Positions 1 to 9,771 are shown, counted from the first letter of the stretch. The stretch is 64,000 nt of DNA from Clostridium nigeriense (GCF_900086595.1 NZ_LT575472.1:1881971-1945970); one strand, 5' to 3'. Made by a program: numbers and translations. Notes: generated by a model not told the origin, from the letters alone.

Positions 1-142
1 AGCCCAAGAGTCAGGAATTTTGTGGGTAAGAAGAAAAGTAATAACTGGACCTAATAATTTAGAGAGTTATTTATTATGGGCAAGAGATGAAAGAATAAGA
101 ATTATAAAGGAAGAAAAAGAAGAAGTATTAAGGAGGACATAA
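1..142 (+). CDS. 3' end of an unidentified gene
   Basis: An open frame enters from the left edge (first full codon at base 2) and ends with TAA at 140-142. It gives 46 C-terminal residues, starting AQESGILWVRR and ending in a charged Lys/Glu/Arg-rich tail. The stop lies one base before the ATG of the dipeptidase gene, whose ribosome binding site sits inside this frame, so the two are probably co-transcribed and translationally coupled. I do not recognise the family from the fragment; the codon use matches the neighbours. Confidence 0.6.
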   Translation, partial: AQESGILWVRRKVITGPNNLESYLLWARDERIRIIKEEKEEVLRRT

Positions 143-143
143 T

Positions 144-1076
144 ATGTATTCAATTGATTTACATTGTGACACTGCAAGTAGACTTTTGTATGAAAATTTA
201 AAATTAAAGGAAAGTAAATGTAAGGTTGATATAAATAAGCTGAAAAATTCTAATGCTAAAGCTCAAGTTTTTGCTCATTTTATAGAATTAAACATCGTAG
301 ATAATCCTTATAAAGAGTTTATTAAAATGTATAATTCCTTTATGAAAGAGTTAGAAGAAAATAAAAATGACATAGAGATAGTTAGAAACTTAAAAGAGTT
401 AGAAGAAGTAAATGATAAAGGAAAGATAGGCGCCTTTTTATCAATTGAAGAAGGTGAGGTTTTAGAAGGGAAAGTTGAAAGAGTAAAAGAAATTTACGAT
501 ATGGGAATTAGATTTATAACTTTAACATGGAACTTTAAAAATAGTATAGGTTATCCTAATTCAGGATATAAATATAAGGATTATGGACTAACAGATAAAG
601 GAAAAGAAATAGTATTAGAAATGGAAAGAGTGGGAATTATTCCGGATTGTTCTCATTTATCAGATGGAGGATTTTACGATTTAGTTGATATTTGTAAAAA
701 GCCATTTATAGCTACTCACTCAAATTCAAGAGCAATTACAAATCATTCAAGAAATTTAACTGATGATATGATAGTTAAACTTGCAAATAAGGGCGGAGTT
801 ATGGGATTAAATTTTTGTGCGCCATTTTTGGGAAGTGAAAAGGTACCTTCAATTAATTCTATGATTACTCATCTTAAACATATAAAAAAAGTTGGTGGAG
901 TGGATGTTTTAGGCTTAGGAACTGATTTTGATGGTATTGAAAATGAAGTTGAAATTAAGAATATAGGTGAAATAGGAAATTTAAGAGAAGCCTTAACTAA
1001 GGAAGGTTTTACAAATACAGAAATTGATAAAATATTTTATGGAAATGTAAAAAGAGTATTAAAAGAATGGATGTAA
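144..1076 (+). CDS. Membrane dipeptidase, peptidase family M19
   Basis: A 310-residue zinc dipeptidase of the renal dipeptidase family, which hydrolyses dipeptides including ones with a C-terminal D-residue. Expected metal ligands are visible: HxD in DLHCDTA near residue 7, the Glu in LSIEEGE near 107, the VDCSH-type segment (DCSHLSD) and the second His in ATHSNSRAI, followed by GTDFDG near the C-terminus. The length is usual for bacterial members. No signal peptide is present, so the enzyme should be cytoplasmic. The ATG follows a clear AGGAGG. A role in peptide or peptidoglycan turnover is inferred from the family. Confidence 0.93.
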   Translation: MYSIDLHCDTASRLLYENLKLKESKCKVDINKLKNSNAKAQVFAHFIELNIVDNPYKEFIKMYNSFMKELEENKNDIEIVRNLKELEEVNDKGKIGAFLSIEEGEVLEGKVERVKEIYDMGIRFITLTWNFKNSIGYPNSGYKYKDYGLTDKGKEIVLEMERVGIIPDCSHLSDGGFYDLVDICKKPFIATHSNSRAITNHSRNLTDDMIVKLANKGGVMGLNFCAPFLGSEKVPSINSMITHLKHIKKVGGVDVLGLGTDFDGIENEVEIKNIGEIGNLREALTKEGFTNTEIDKIFYGNVKRVLKEWM

Positions 1077-1145
1077 ATGAGATAAATCTTATATTACTTT
1101 CTCCGTCGCAAGCTCAAAGTCGACGTCATATAGGATTTATCTCAT
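1077..1145. repeat. Palindromic intergenic repeat, family A, copy 1
   Basis: A 69-bp element with perfect 12-bp arms (ATGAGATAAATC at 1077-1088, GATTTATCTCAT at 1134-1145) around a GC-richer core CTCCGTCGCA...AAAGTCGAC at 1101-1124. A related element lies in the opposite orientation at 18028-18100. The arms differ between the copies but remain complementary within each. No T-tract follows on either strand, so it is not a simple terminator. Confidence 0.7.
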
Positions 1146-1234
1146 TAAAAAAGAAAGGAAGGAAATTATAAACATTTATAAAAAGGGTAAAATTTTTATA
1201 ATTTCCAAAAAAATAAAGAAGTAGGGAGTAGAAA

Positions 1235-1978
1235 ATGGAAAACTTACAAGGGAAGATAGCATTAGTTACTGGTGGAACTAGAGGAATAGGAAAAGCAATA
1301 GCATTAGAACTCGCAAAAGAAGGAGCTACAGTGATTTTAAATTATTCTAAGGATGATTTATCAGCAGAAGAAACACTTAAAGAAATTCAGGAATTAGGTG
1401 GATATTCAAAGCTTTATAAAGGTGATATATCAAATTACGATACTTGTAAGAAGATGATAGATTTTATAATAAGCACCTTTGGAAAGATAGATATACTAAT
1501 AAATAATGCAGCAGTATCCTTTAGGGGATTATTCATGGATTTCTTAGAAAAGAACATAAATGATATATTTGGAATAAATGTATTAGGAGCTATGTATCTA
1601 AGTAAAGAAGCTATACCACATATGATTAATAAGGGAAAAGGAAATATAATTAATATTTCATCAATATGGGGAGATACCGGAGCATCTTGCGAAGTTCTTT
1701 ATTCAAGTACTAAGGGAGCAATTAATTTATTCACAAAATCTTTAGCAAAGGAATTAGCACCTATGGGCATAAGAGTAAATGCTATAGCACCAGGAGTAAT
1801 AGATACAGAAATGAATTCTTTCCTATCAAAGGAAGAAAGAGAAGAATTAGAGGAGGAGATTCCACTTGGAAGATTTGGAAATCCTGTAGAAGTAGCTAAA
1901 ATGATAACTTTTTTATGTAGTGATAAATGTGAGTATTTAACAGGGCAAATTATAAAAATAGATGGTGCAATGCTTTAA
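1235..1978 (+). CDS. SDR-family oxidoreductase, FabG-like
   Basis: A 247-residue classical short-chain dehydrogenase/reductase. TGGTRGIG at residues 13-20 is the NAD(P)-binding Gly motif, NNAA follows at the end of beta-4, and the Ser and Y-x3-K (YSSTK) catalytic residues are present. FabG reduces 3-oxoacyl-ACP in fatty-acid synthesis, but no other fab genes are nearby, so another substrate is possible. GGGAG seven bases before the ATG supports the start. The gene ends at a strong bidirectional terminator. Confidence 0.85.
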   Translation: MENLQGKIALVTGGTRGIGKAIALELAKEGATVILNYSKDDLSAEETLKEIQELGGYSKLYKGDISNYDTCKKMIDFIISTFGKIDILINNAAVSFRGLFMDFLEKNINDIFGINVLGAMYLSKEAIPHMINKGKGNIINISSIWGDTGASCEVLYSSTKGAINLFTKSLAKELAPMGIRVNAIAPGVIDTEMNSFLSKEEREELEEEIPLGRFGNPVEVAKMITFLCSDKCEYLTGQIIKIDGAML

Positions 1979-1985
1979 GTATATT

Positions 1986-2040
1986 AAAAAAGGAAGATAG
2001 ATGGTTTTTTGTAATATCCCATCTATCTTCCTTTTTTAAT
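1986..2040. terminator. Bidirectional intrinsic terminator
   Basis: A 19-bp stem (AAAAAAGGAAGATAGATGG with its complement at 2018-2036) has A and T runs on the two sides. It serves the SDR gene on the plus strand and the VanZ-like gene on the minus strand, whose stop lies inside the right arm. Confidence 0.9.
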
Positions 2041-2439
2041 TTTTTTATAGTATTTTTTATAAAGTGTTTTTATTGCTAATATAATTAGTTTAATTAGTAG
2101 ATAAACTAGGAATATGTATATAAAACCGTATAAACCGTAGGCTATGTCTGAGAACTCCATATTACCTCTATTTGTAAGCTTTTGTTGAATTTCTATAGCA
2201 AAAACTATAACTATCATTACTGTTAAGGTATATATAAAAGAAATTGCTGTAATACTGTATTTAGCTAATTGTTTAAAAATAAGCTGAGTAAATGCAAATA
2301 TAATAATTCCGATTAAAGCCATAAAAATAAAATGAAGCTGTTTATCATTTAATGGATATCCTGCAATACTTACAATATCTAGTACTTTGTCATGTAAATC
2401 ATTTATAAAACTTGCTGTTAATTTTAATATTTCTACCAT
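2023..2439 (-). CDS. VanZ-like membrane protein
   Basis: About 138 residues with four hydrophobic segments. The pattern NDKQLHFIFMALIG, then EIQQKLTNRG and FSDIAYGLYG, matches the VanZ-like family signature (D-x2-H near the first helix, E-x2-Q before R-x3-x2-D-x4-G). The family is associated with glycopeptide resistance, but most members have unknown roles. The chosen start is the second in-frame ATG, because GGGGGA lies eight bases before it; the upstream ATG at 2454 would have that Shine-Dalgarno sequence inside the coding region. The gene is monocistronic. Confidence 0.7.
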   Translation of the reverse strand: MVEILKLTASFINDLHDKVLDIVSIAGYPLNDKQLHFIFMALIGIIIFAFTQLIFKQLAKYSITAISFIYTLTVMIVIVFAIEIQQKLTNRGNMEFSDIAYGLYGFIYIFLVYLLIKLIILAIKTLYKKYYKKIKKGR

Positions 2440-2640
2440 AAACTTGTCCCCCATAATATGTTTATGCTTATTATATCATAAAATAACAATAATTCTAACT
2501 CTGTGGTATAATATGTTATGTTAAAAGACTGTTTGAAGCAGTATTTTAAATTAAATTGTTTTTAGTAATTTAAATAAATTACATCATTAATTATTAATTG
2601 TAAATGGTTAATCGTTAATTGAACTAGAAAGGATATGAAT

Positions 2641-4836
2641 ATGGGAAAAATACTAGTATTAGCAGAAAAACCTTCTGTAGGTAGAGATATAGCAAAAGTC
2701 TTAAAATCTAATGTAAATAAGGGAGCCTATATTGAAGGAAATAAATATGTTATTACATGGGCTTTAGGACATTTAGTTGGGCTTCAAGATCCAGAAAGCT
2801 ATGATGAAAAATATAAAACTTGGAGTATGGAAACACTTCCAATGTTACCTAAAAATATGAAGCTTTCAGTTTTAAAGAAAACATCAAAACAGTTTTATGA
2901 AGTAAAAAAACTTTTAAATAGAAATGATATTGATGAAATAGTTATTGCAACTGATGCAGGTAGAGAAGGAGAACTTGTTGCAAGATGGATAATAGAAAAG
3001 GCAGGAGTAAAGAAACCTATAAAAAGACTTTGGATTTCTTCTCAAACAGATAAAGCTATTTTGGATGGATTTAGAAACTTAAAGCCAGGAAGTGAGTATG
3101 AAAATTTATATAAGGCAGCAGTTTGTAGAGCTGAGGCTGATTGGATAGTGGGACTTAATGCTACAAGAGCATTAACGTGTAAGTATAATGCACAGCTTTC
3201 TGCAGGTAGAGTACAATCTCCTACATTAGCTATGATAGTAAACAGAGAAGAGGAGATTAAAAACTTTAAACCTAAAAAATTTTATACTATAAAGGCAAAA
3301 AGCAAGGACATAAGTTTAGAGTGGGTTAATAAGGATAATAACTTAAGAATATTTGATGAAGATTATGCTAATAAAATAATAAATAAAATACAAGGTAATG
3401 ATGCAAAAATAACTTCAATAACAGAAAGTCCAAAGAAGAAGTTCTCACCAGCTTTATATGATTTAACTGAGCTTCAAAGAGATGCTAACAAGATATGGGG
3501 ATATTCAGCAAAGCAAACTTTATCGATAATGCAAAGGCTTTATGAAAATCATAAGATATTAACTTATCCAAGAACGGATTCAAGATATATCTCAACTGAT
3601 ATTGTTTCAACTTTACCAGATAGGTTAAAAGCAATATCCATTGGAGAATATAGAATGGCAGCATCTGATATACTAAAGAAAAAAATTAATACAAACAAAA
3701 GCTTTGTAGATAATAGTAAGGTTAGCGATCACCATGCTATAATTCCAACAGAGCAAAAACCTAATTTAAGTAATTTAAGTAGTGAAGAAAGACATATATA
3801 TGATCTTGTTGTTAAAAGGTTTTTAAGTGTGCTTATGCCACCTTTTGAGTATATTCAAACTAATATAAAAGCAGAAATTAATGGAGAAATCTTTATTGCT
3901 AAAGGTAAAGTAGTTAAGTCTAAAGGGTGGAAGTCTTTATATGATAAAGATTATGCAGAAGAAGATTCAAACGAAAATGATGTAAGAGAACAAACTCTTC
4001 CGAAACTTAGTGAAAAAGATATATTAAAAATAATTAAAATTGAACTGAATACAGGAGAGACTAAAGCACCTGCAAGATTTAATGAAGGAACGCTTTTATC
4101 TGCAATGGAGAACCCTCAAAAGTATGTAAGTGTAAATAAGGAAGCAGCTAAAACATTAAATGAAACAGGGGGGCTTGGTACAGTAGCAACAAGAGCAGAT
4201 ATAATAGAAAAGTTGTTTAATTCCTTTGTAATTGAAAAAAGAGGAAAGGAAATAGTTCCAACATCGAAAGGAAAGCAACTTATAGATTTAGTACCTAATG
4301 AATTGAAGTCACCATTACTTACAGCTAAATGGGAAAAGAGATTAGATGAAATTAGTAAGGGCAAACATAACCCAAATGATTTTATAAAGGAAATGAAAAA
4401 CTATGCAATTGCATTAGTGGAAGCGGTTAAAGGTGATAACAGCAAATTTATTCATGATAATAAAACAGGTAAAAAATGCCCTAATTGCGGAAAGTATCTT
4501 CTAGAAGTAAAAGGTAAAAATGGAACAATGAATGTTTGTCAAGATAGAGAATGTGGATATAGAGAAAGTATAAGTAGAACAACTAATGCAAGATGCCCTG
4601 AATGTAAGAAAAAACTCGAAGTTAGAGGTCAAGGAGAAGGAAAGATATATGTTTGTACAGGAACAAACTGCAACTTTAGAGAAAAGGCTTCACAATTTGA
4701 AAAGAGATTTGATAAAAAGGGAAAGGTAGATAAAAAAGAAGTAAATAACATTATGAAGAAGATGAAAAAGGAAGCAGAGGAATTTAATAATAATCCTTTT
4801 GCAGCACTTCTTAATAAGGATTTTAATAATAAATAA
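2641..4836 (+). CDS. topB: DNA topoisomerase III
   Basis: A type IA topoisomerase of 731 residues, which decatenates DNA and relaxes negative supercoils. The N-terminal Toprim domain begins KILVLAEKPSVGRDIA and contains DAGREGE near residue 107. The catalytic Tyr is in LTYPRTDSR near residue 310. Two C-terminal zinc-ribbon-like units start at CPNC (about residue 613) and CPEC (about 650), each with four Cys. AGAAAGG lies eight bases before the ATG at 2641 but only two before an upstream ATG at 2635, so 2641 is preferred. A weak terminator follows. Confidence 0.96.
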   Translation: MGKILVLAEKPSVGRDIAKVLKSNVNKGAYIEGNKYVITWALGHLVGLQDPESYDEKYKTWSMETLPMLPKNMKLSVLKKTSKQFYEVKKLLNRNDIDEIVIATDAGREGELVARWIIEKAGVKKPIKRLWISSQTDKAILDGFRNLKPGSEYENLYKAAVCRAEADWIVGLNATRALTCKYNAQLSAGRVQSPTLAMIVNREEEIKNFKPKKFYTIKAKSKDISLEWVNKDNNLRIFDEDYANKIINKIQGNDAKITSITESPKKKFSPALYDLTELQRDANKIWGYSAKQTLSIMQRLYENHKILTYPRTDSRYISTDIVSTLPDRLKAISIGEYRMAASDILKKKINTNKSFVDNSKVSDHHAIIPTEQKPNLSNLSSEERHIYDLVVKRFLSVLMPPFEYIQTNIKAEINGEIFIAKGKVVKSKGWKSLYDKDYAEEDSNENDVREQTLPKLSEKDILKIIKIELNTGETKAPARFNEGTLLSAMENPQKYVSVNKEAAKTLNETGGLGTVATRADIIEKLFNSFVIEKRGKEIVPTSKGKQLIDLVPNELKSPLLTAKWEKRLDEISKGKHNPNDFIKEMKNYAIALVEAVKGDNSKFIHDNKTGKKCPNCGKYLLEVKGKNGTMNVCQDRECGYRESISRTTNARCPECKKKLEVRGQGEGKIYVCTGTNCNFREKASQFEKRFDKKGKVDKKEVNNIMKKMKKEAEEFNNNPFAALLNKDFNNK

Positions 4837-4843
4837 TATATAT

Positions 4844-4888
4844 AAGAGCTTATAGAGTTTCAAAGTTAATTCTATTAGCTCTTTTTTT
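4844..4888 (+). terminator. Terminator after topB
   Basis: AAGAGCT and AGCTCTT arms with an imperfect inner stem are followed by a run of seven T. Confidence 0.75.
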
Positions 4889-4993
4889 ATGTATTATATA
4901 TTTTTAAATAATAATATAGGTACTATTAGCATAGAATTTAATAAAAATAACATAAGTATCAAAGGGTAATTTTAATAGAAGGGAGGAAAAAAG

Positions 4994-5611
4994 GTGCTAA
5001 AAGATCTAGAAGAAAAGCTAATTATAGATGATGATCTATTTTTAGTAGAAGGAATAAAGAATTTTATTAATGAATATAAAAAAGAAAAAAATAGTACAAA
5101 TGAAAAAATATATTTTAAAAGGTATTATGATTTGAAAAGAAATACGATATCTTATATAAAATCAAAGAGGAAAGAATATGAAAATAAAATTAAGATAATA
5201 GAAAATAATATAAACTTATTAAATAAAACCTTTAAAGAATTAGAAGTTGAAAAAAATCTAAGGTATGAAGAAATGAAAACTTATAGGAATAATAATTCTT
5301 ACAAGGAAAAATTAGATGACATAATAGATGCAATTAATGAAAATAAGAGAATAATTTCATATGAAAACAGAAAGCTAAATGAGTTAAAAAGAGACTATGA
5401 AAATTTTAATAATGCATCTTTTGAAGATGAAAGAGATGTTAAGATTTTCTTTAAGTATATAAAGCGGGAGTTTTTAAGAGAGAGAAAAAAGGTAGTTGAA
5501 GTTTTAAATTTTAGTAATTTAAATGAATCAGAGCTAGTTTTAAATCATGAGTATTTTTTATTAATAACTAAAAAAATAATATTAATTCAGGAGGAATTGA
5601 TAGGTGGATAA
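4994..5611 (+). CDS. Coiled-coil protein of unknown function
   Basis: A 205-residue, very Lys/Glu/Asn-rich protein that reads as long helices, with a predicted coiled coil over roughly residues 55-135. It has no Cys and no membrane segment. It starts with GTG at 4994, seven bases after GGGAGG. Its last eight bases overlap the GTG start of the next gene, which has AGGAGG inside this gene, so the two proteins are almost certainly made together. I do not recognise the family. A role as the soluble partner of the membrane-anchored product next door is an inference. Confidence 0.75.
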   Translation: MLKDLEEKLIIDDDLFLVEGIKNFINEYKKEKNSTNEKIYFKRYYDLKRNTISYIKSKRKEYENKIKIIENNINLLNKTFKELEVEKNLRYEEMKTYRNNNSYKEKLDDIIDAINENKRIISYENRKLNELKRDYENFNNASFEDERDVKIFFKYIKREFLRERKKVVEVLNFSNLNESELVLNHEYFLLITKKIILIQEELIGG

Positions 5612-5927
5612 TTATTTAAGGGATGAATTAATAAAAGATAACGTTAAGGAAAAACTTAAATCTTTATATAAAGATATAGTAATAGATGACATTAAAGAAG
5701 AGTTAATAAAGAGCAAGGAAGAAGTTTTACAAAATATAAACGACAGTAGTGAAAAGAAAAAGTTCAATAAGGAAGTAATAAACAAATTAGATCAGCTATT
5801 AGTTATGATAGATATGATTGAGAGCAGAGAGGAAAATAATTTGAAAAATATTGCTTTTAATAATAAGTTAGTATTAGTTTCTAATATTATATTAGTTATC
5901 TTGCTAATATTAAGCTTCTTTGTATAA
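5604..5927 (+). CDS. Small tail-anchored coiled-coil protein
   Basis: A 107-residue protein with a charged helical N-terminal part and one hydrophobic segment at the extreme C-terminus (LVLVSNIILVILLILSFFV), the layout of a tail-anchored membrane protein. GTG start with AGGAGG nine bases upstream, overlapping the preceding gene by eight bases. No known family is recognised. The pair may form a membrane-tethered coiled-coil complex; this is inference from topology and coupling only. Confidence 0.75.
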   Translation: MDNYLRDELIKDNVKEKLKSLYKDIVIDDIKEELIKSKEEVLQNINDSSEKKKFNKEVINKLDQLLVMIDMIESREENNLKNIAFNNKLVLVSNIILVILLILSFFV

Positions 5928-6027
5928 TATAGTAAAATGTAATTGTAAAAAAATTTCAATGAAGATATAATATAATTATAAATTCACAAAAAAAGTTACA
6001 GTTTATTTGGGCTGAGAGGAGAGTAGA

Positions 6028-7314
6028 ATGGATAATAACGTTACGCCACAAACAAATGAAAGGATTACTAGGGAGAAAAAAATAGTATTATTTACTGTAT
6101 TAGCTATTATATTATTAGTTGGGTCTATTACTTTGTATATAGTATCTAAAAATATAAAGATTATAGATAGTTATGCAAATAAAGTATACCCAGGTGTTTT
6201 TATATTCGATAAGGATGTTTCAGGATTAACTAAGGAAGAATTACACAATGTCTTAGAAGAAATGGTAAGTAATATTTCCTCAAGGAAGATAGACATATCT
6301 ATAAATGATAAAAAATTTGAAGAAAGCTATAGTAACTTTGATATTACTATAGACTATGAAAGCTTTGAAAACGAATTGTTATCTTACGGTAAAGATAGAG
6401 GCTTTTTTGAAAAACTTAATATAATAAAAGAGCCAGAAAATAAAACTTATGAGTTTAATGTAATATATAGTGATGAAAAAGTTATAAGTTTTTTAGATTC
6501 TATAAATGAGGAAGTACTAGTTAATCCCATTGATGCAACAGTTAATATTTATGGTGGCTCTATAAGTGTAATACCTGGAGAAATTGGGTATGAATTAAAT
6601 AAAGAAGATTTAAAGACAAAAATAGAAAATGTTTTATTAGATGTAAAAGGTGAAGAAATAGTAGCATTAGCCGGGGAACTTAATGAGGTACAACCTTATA
6701 TAACAGCAGAGGCATTACAGTCAGTAGATACTAAAATTTCATCTTATACAACTCACTTTCCAGCAGGACCAAGTGGGACTAATATAATTAGAGGAGCTGG
6801 AATGATAGGTAGCAGAGTTCTTATGCCTGGAGATGAATTTTCAACAGTTGAAGCTATAGGACCTACAACAGCAGATTATGGATTTGTATCGGCTAATACT
6901 TATCTTAATGGTAAAGTAGTGCCAGGCTTTGGTGGAGGTGTATGTCAAATATCTAGTACTATCTATAATGCAGAGTTAAGAGCAGGAATAATTCCAACAT
7001 ATAGAATGAATCATGAAATGACAGTTTCTTATGTACCACAAGGCTTAGATGCAACTATTGGGGATGAATGGCCAGATTTAATTTTTGAAAATCCATATGA
7101 TTATCCTATAGTAGTAAATGTATATGCAGGTAATGGTTCTATCACAGCAGAGTTTTGGTCTAATAGCCAAGCAAAAGGTGGAATAACTTATGAACCAAAA
7201 TCTTATCAAACAGGTGCTTTATCAGCTGATACCTATTTGTATGGTTATAATTCAGCTGGAGAGTGCATTTCAGAAGTATATTTAGATAGTAGTGTTTATA
7301 AGCCTTTCAGTTAA
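6028..7314 (+). CDS. VanW-family cell-wall-associated protein
   Basis: A 428-residue protein with one N-terminal membrane segment (about residues 20-42), an extracytoplasmic region with two repeats resembling the YoaR-like putative peptidoglycan-binding domain, and a VanW domain from about residue 245. The VanW core is recognisable from DEFSTVEAIGP, GGGVCQISSTIYNAEL, HEMTVSYVPQG and NPYDYPIVV. VanW proteins occur in glycopeptide-resistance loci and widely in clostridia, but their biochemical role is unsettled. The gene has its own GAGAGGAG site and ends at a perfect palindromic terminator. Confidence 0.9.
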   Translation: MDNNVTPQTNERITREKKIVLFTVLAIILLVGSITLYIVSKNIKIIDSYANKVYPGVFIFDKDVSGLTKEELHNVLEEMVSNISSRKIDISINDKKFEESYSNFDITIDYESFENELLSYGKDRGFFEKLNIIKEPENKTYEFNVIYSDEKVISFLDSINEEVLVNPIDATVNIYGGSISVIPGEIGYELNKEDLKTKIENVLLDVKGEEIVALAGELNEVQPYITAEALQSVDTKISSYTTHFPAGPSGTNIIRGAGMIGSRVLMPGDEFSTVEAIGPTTADYGFVSANTYLNGKVVPGFGGGVCQISSTIYNAELRAGIIPTYRMNHEMTVSYVPQGLDATIGDEWPDLIFENPYDYPIVVNVYAGNGSITAEFWSNSQAKGGITYEPKSYQTGALSADTYLYGYNSAGECISEVYLDSSVYKPFS

Positions 7315-7353
7315 AGATAAGGTTAAGTTTTGAACATTTTACTATAGATTAAA

Positions 7354-7385
7354 AATAAGAGGATGTCCTAGGACATCCTCTTATT
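7354..7385. terminator. Perfectly palindromic bidirectional terminator
   Basis: AATAAGAGGATGTCC, TA, then the exact complement, shared by convergent genes. The stop codon of the histidine kinase gene (complement of 7381-7383) lies in the stem. Confidence 0.85.
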
Positions 7386-8913
7386 CATATATTTCTTCAT
7401 CATTTGCCTTTTTTAAAGTAAATGTAAATTTAACTCCATCTTCTGTATTAAATAAGGAGTAGGAGCTTTCATGTAAGTTTAGAATTCTTTTTACAATAGC
7501 AAGACCTAAGCCATTACTATTATTAGAAGAGTTTCTTGCTTTATCTATTCTATAGAATTTATTATACAAATTATCAATTTCTTCTTCTGGAATATGAATA
7601 CCTTTATTTTCTATTGCAATAATAATGATATCATTTATATTATTTACCTCAATTATTACGTCATTCCCCTTTGGAGTATATTTAAGTGCATTGCTAATTA
7701 GATTAGTTAATACTTGTTCTAATTGAAAAACATCTCCCATAACATAGCAATATTCTAAATCTGTTTTAAGTTCTAGTTTTATATTTTTTAAATCAAATTC
7801 TAATTTAAAGCTTTTTAAAAGCTTTCTTACTAATCTTAAGATATTAAACCTATCAATAACTAATTCTAGGTTGCCTGATTCCAATTTCGAAAGTTCTAAC
7901 ATATTAGTTACTAGTTTATTCATTTTATGGGATTCATCGATTATAGTTTCAAGATAAAATAATGCATCTTCTCCAGTAGCTATGCCATCTTTTAATCCTT
8001 CAGCATAGCCTTCAATTATACCGATAGGAGTTTTTAAGTCGTGAGATACACTTGCTACGAAGTCTTTTCTCATTTCTTCTAATTTACGCTCTTTTTCAAT
8101 ATCTTCTTCTAGTTTTTTATTTTTAAGTTTTAAATCATCTAAAGCATTTTTTAAAGTTGAAGATAAGAAGTTTAGTGTTGTAGCTAAATTTCCTATTTCA
8201 TCATCAGAACTTTCTTCACACTTTACTGTAAAGTCCATAGCAGACATTCTTTTTGCTACTTTATTTATATTTACTAATGGCTTAGATATTAAGTTTGCAT
8301 AGACAGAAGATAAAAATATGCCAATTATACTAAAGCCTAAAAATAAGTAAAAATAGAATTCTTTAATTACATCAGTAGCCTCGTTAATAGGTTGCATAGA
8401 AGATACTGCAACTATAAGAGAATCATTTTTTGAGTTTAAAGACATAGCGCCAACAGTTCCAATTTTAGTAGTATTGGAATATTTATTTTCAAAAACTGTT
8501 GTTTCTGTTTTTCCAGTAGTAATAACTTTATTAATAAGATATTTATCGTTTAAAAGTTCTGTGCAAAAGGCAGTAAGGGTTTTAAAATCATCAGTATTAT
8601 TAACATAATTAGTCAAATACTTAAGTTGACCATCTTTAGAAAATATAGCAACCTTAGAGTTATTTTGTTGCTCGATTCTAAATAATTCTTCTATTAAATT
8701 CTTATCATCAGTTATATTATAAGAGTATAATTCACTAAATTTATTTATTTCTCTAGTCATATCTTTTATCTTTTTGCTTAGATAAAATTCTTCGAAAAAA
8801 AGATTTTGAAATAACATACTAAAAATTAAAACAGTAAAAATTAATCCAAAGGTTATTAAAAATAACTTTTTTGATATACTAAATTTACTTCTTTGCTTCA
8901 AATCTATATCCAC
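7381..8913 (-). CDS. Two-component sensor histidine kinase
   Basis: A 510-residue membrane kinase. Membrane helices at about 12-36 and 186-206 flank an extracellular sensor region. A HAMP domain follows (about 205-258), then a HisKA domain with the phospho-acceptor in SVSHDLKTP (His291) and a HATPase_c domain with NLISNALKYT (N box) and NGLGLAIVKRIL (G box). The start is GTG at 8913, which overlaps the regulator gene by 29 bases; a TTG four codons later fits the Shine-Dalgarno spacing about as well. The signal sensed cannot be told from sequence. Confidence 0.93.
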   Translation of the reverse strand: MDIDLKQRSKFSISKKLFLITFGLIFTVLIFSMLFQNLFFEEFYLSKKIKDMTREINKFSELYSYNITDDKNLIEELFRIEQQNNSKVAIFSKDGQLKYLTNYVNNTDDFKTLTAFCTELLNDKYLINKVITTGKTETTVFENKYSNTTKIGTVGAMSLNSKNDSLIVAVSSMQPINEATDVIKEFYFYLFLGFSIIGIFLSSVYANLISKPLVNINKVAKRMSAMDFTVKCEESSDDEIGNLATTLNFLSSTLKNALDDLKLKNKKLEEDIEKERKLEEMRKDFVASVSHDLKTPIGIIEGYAEGLKDGIATGEDALFYLETIIDESHKMNKLVTNMLELSKLESGNLELVIDRFNILRLVRKLLKSFKLEFDLKNIKLELKTDLEYCYVMGDVFQLEQVLTNLISNALKYTPKGNDVIIEVNNINDIIIIAIENKGIHIPEEEIDNLYNKFYRIDKARNSSNNSNGLGLAIVKRILNLHESSYSLFNTEDGVKFTFTLKKANDEEIYE

Positions 8914-9559
8914 TTCCTCTAACTGTAATTATATATGAAGCCTTTTCTCCAAGTTTTTCTCTTAATCTTTTTATATTTGTATCTACTGTTCTTAAGTCAC
9001 CATAATAATCTAATCCCCAAACATTATCTAATATGGTATCCCTTGATAATGCTATTCCTTCATTATCTGCTAAATAAGCTAAAAGCTCAAATTCTTTTGG
9101 AGAAAGGTTAATTATTTCATTATTTATCTTAACCTCATGAGATAACTTGTTTATAGTAAGACCATCATATTCATTTAAGCTGGAAAAGGTTTCCTCAGAG
9201 GTTCTTTTTAATAGAGCTTTAACTTTAGCAATTAAAACTTTAGGAGAAAATGGTTTAGTCATATAATCATCAGCACCCATTTCATAACCAAATAATTTAT
9301 CTTCCTCTTGACCTTTAGCAGTAAGTAAGATAACAGGAACTGATGAAACTTTTCTAATAGTTTCTAAAACTGTTATTCCGTCAACCTTAGGCATCATTAT
9401 ATCTAGGATAACTAAATCTATTTTATTATTTATAAAGTAATTAATTCCCTCATCACCATCACAAGCTTCTATTATATTAAATCCTTCCCTTGCAAAATAA
9501 TCACGAAGTAAAAATCTTATGCGAGTTTCATCTTCAATTATTAAGATATTCTTTTTCAT
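8885..9559 (-). CDS. OmpR/PhoB-family response regulator
   Basis: A 224-residue regulator with a receiver domain (acidic pocket IIEDE, phospho-acceptor Asp53 in ILDIMMP, then LLTAKG and TKPFSP) and a C-terminal winged-helix DNA-binding domain (LSPKEFELLAYLADNEG, VDTNIKRLREKLG, VRGSGYRF). It is the first gene of an operon with the overlapping histidine kinase. GGAGGGC precedes the ATG. The 284-bp space shared with the divergent peptidase gene should hold its promoter. Confidence 0.95.
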   Translation of the reverse strand: MKKNILIIEDETRIRFLLRDYFAREGFNIIEACDGDEGINYFINNKIDLVILDIMMPKVDGITVLETIRKVSSVPVILLTAKGQEEDKLFGYEMGADDYMTKPFSPKVLIAKVKALLKRTSEETFSSLNEYDGLTINKLSHEVKINNEIINLSPKEFELLAYLADNEGIALSRDTILDNVWGLDYYGDLRTVDTNIKRLREKLGEKASYIITVRGSGYRFEAKK

Positions 9560-9771
9560 AAAAGCCCTCCTTATATTCTTATATAATTTTTCAAATGTAA
9601 AACTTATTAATTTATATTAAATTTAAAGTAGTATAAATGTAAAACATTTAATTAACTTATACACTAATTATAAGTGTCAATAAAAATCTGGTAAAGCATT
9701 ATTATCAATAATTTAAATTAAAAGAACTAATGATGTAGATTATTAGTGAAAACATAGATATAATATTTATA

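Noticed and set aside
1077-1145. Simple intrinsic terminator after the dipeptidase gene
   Set aside because: The stem is strong but no T-run follows on either strand, and the core is shared with a second copy, so a dispersed repeat fits better.
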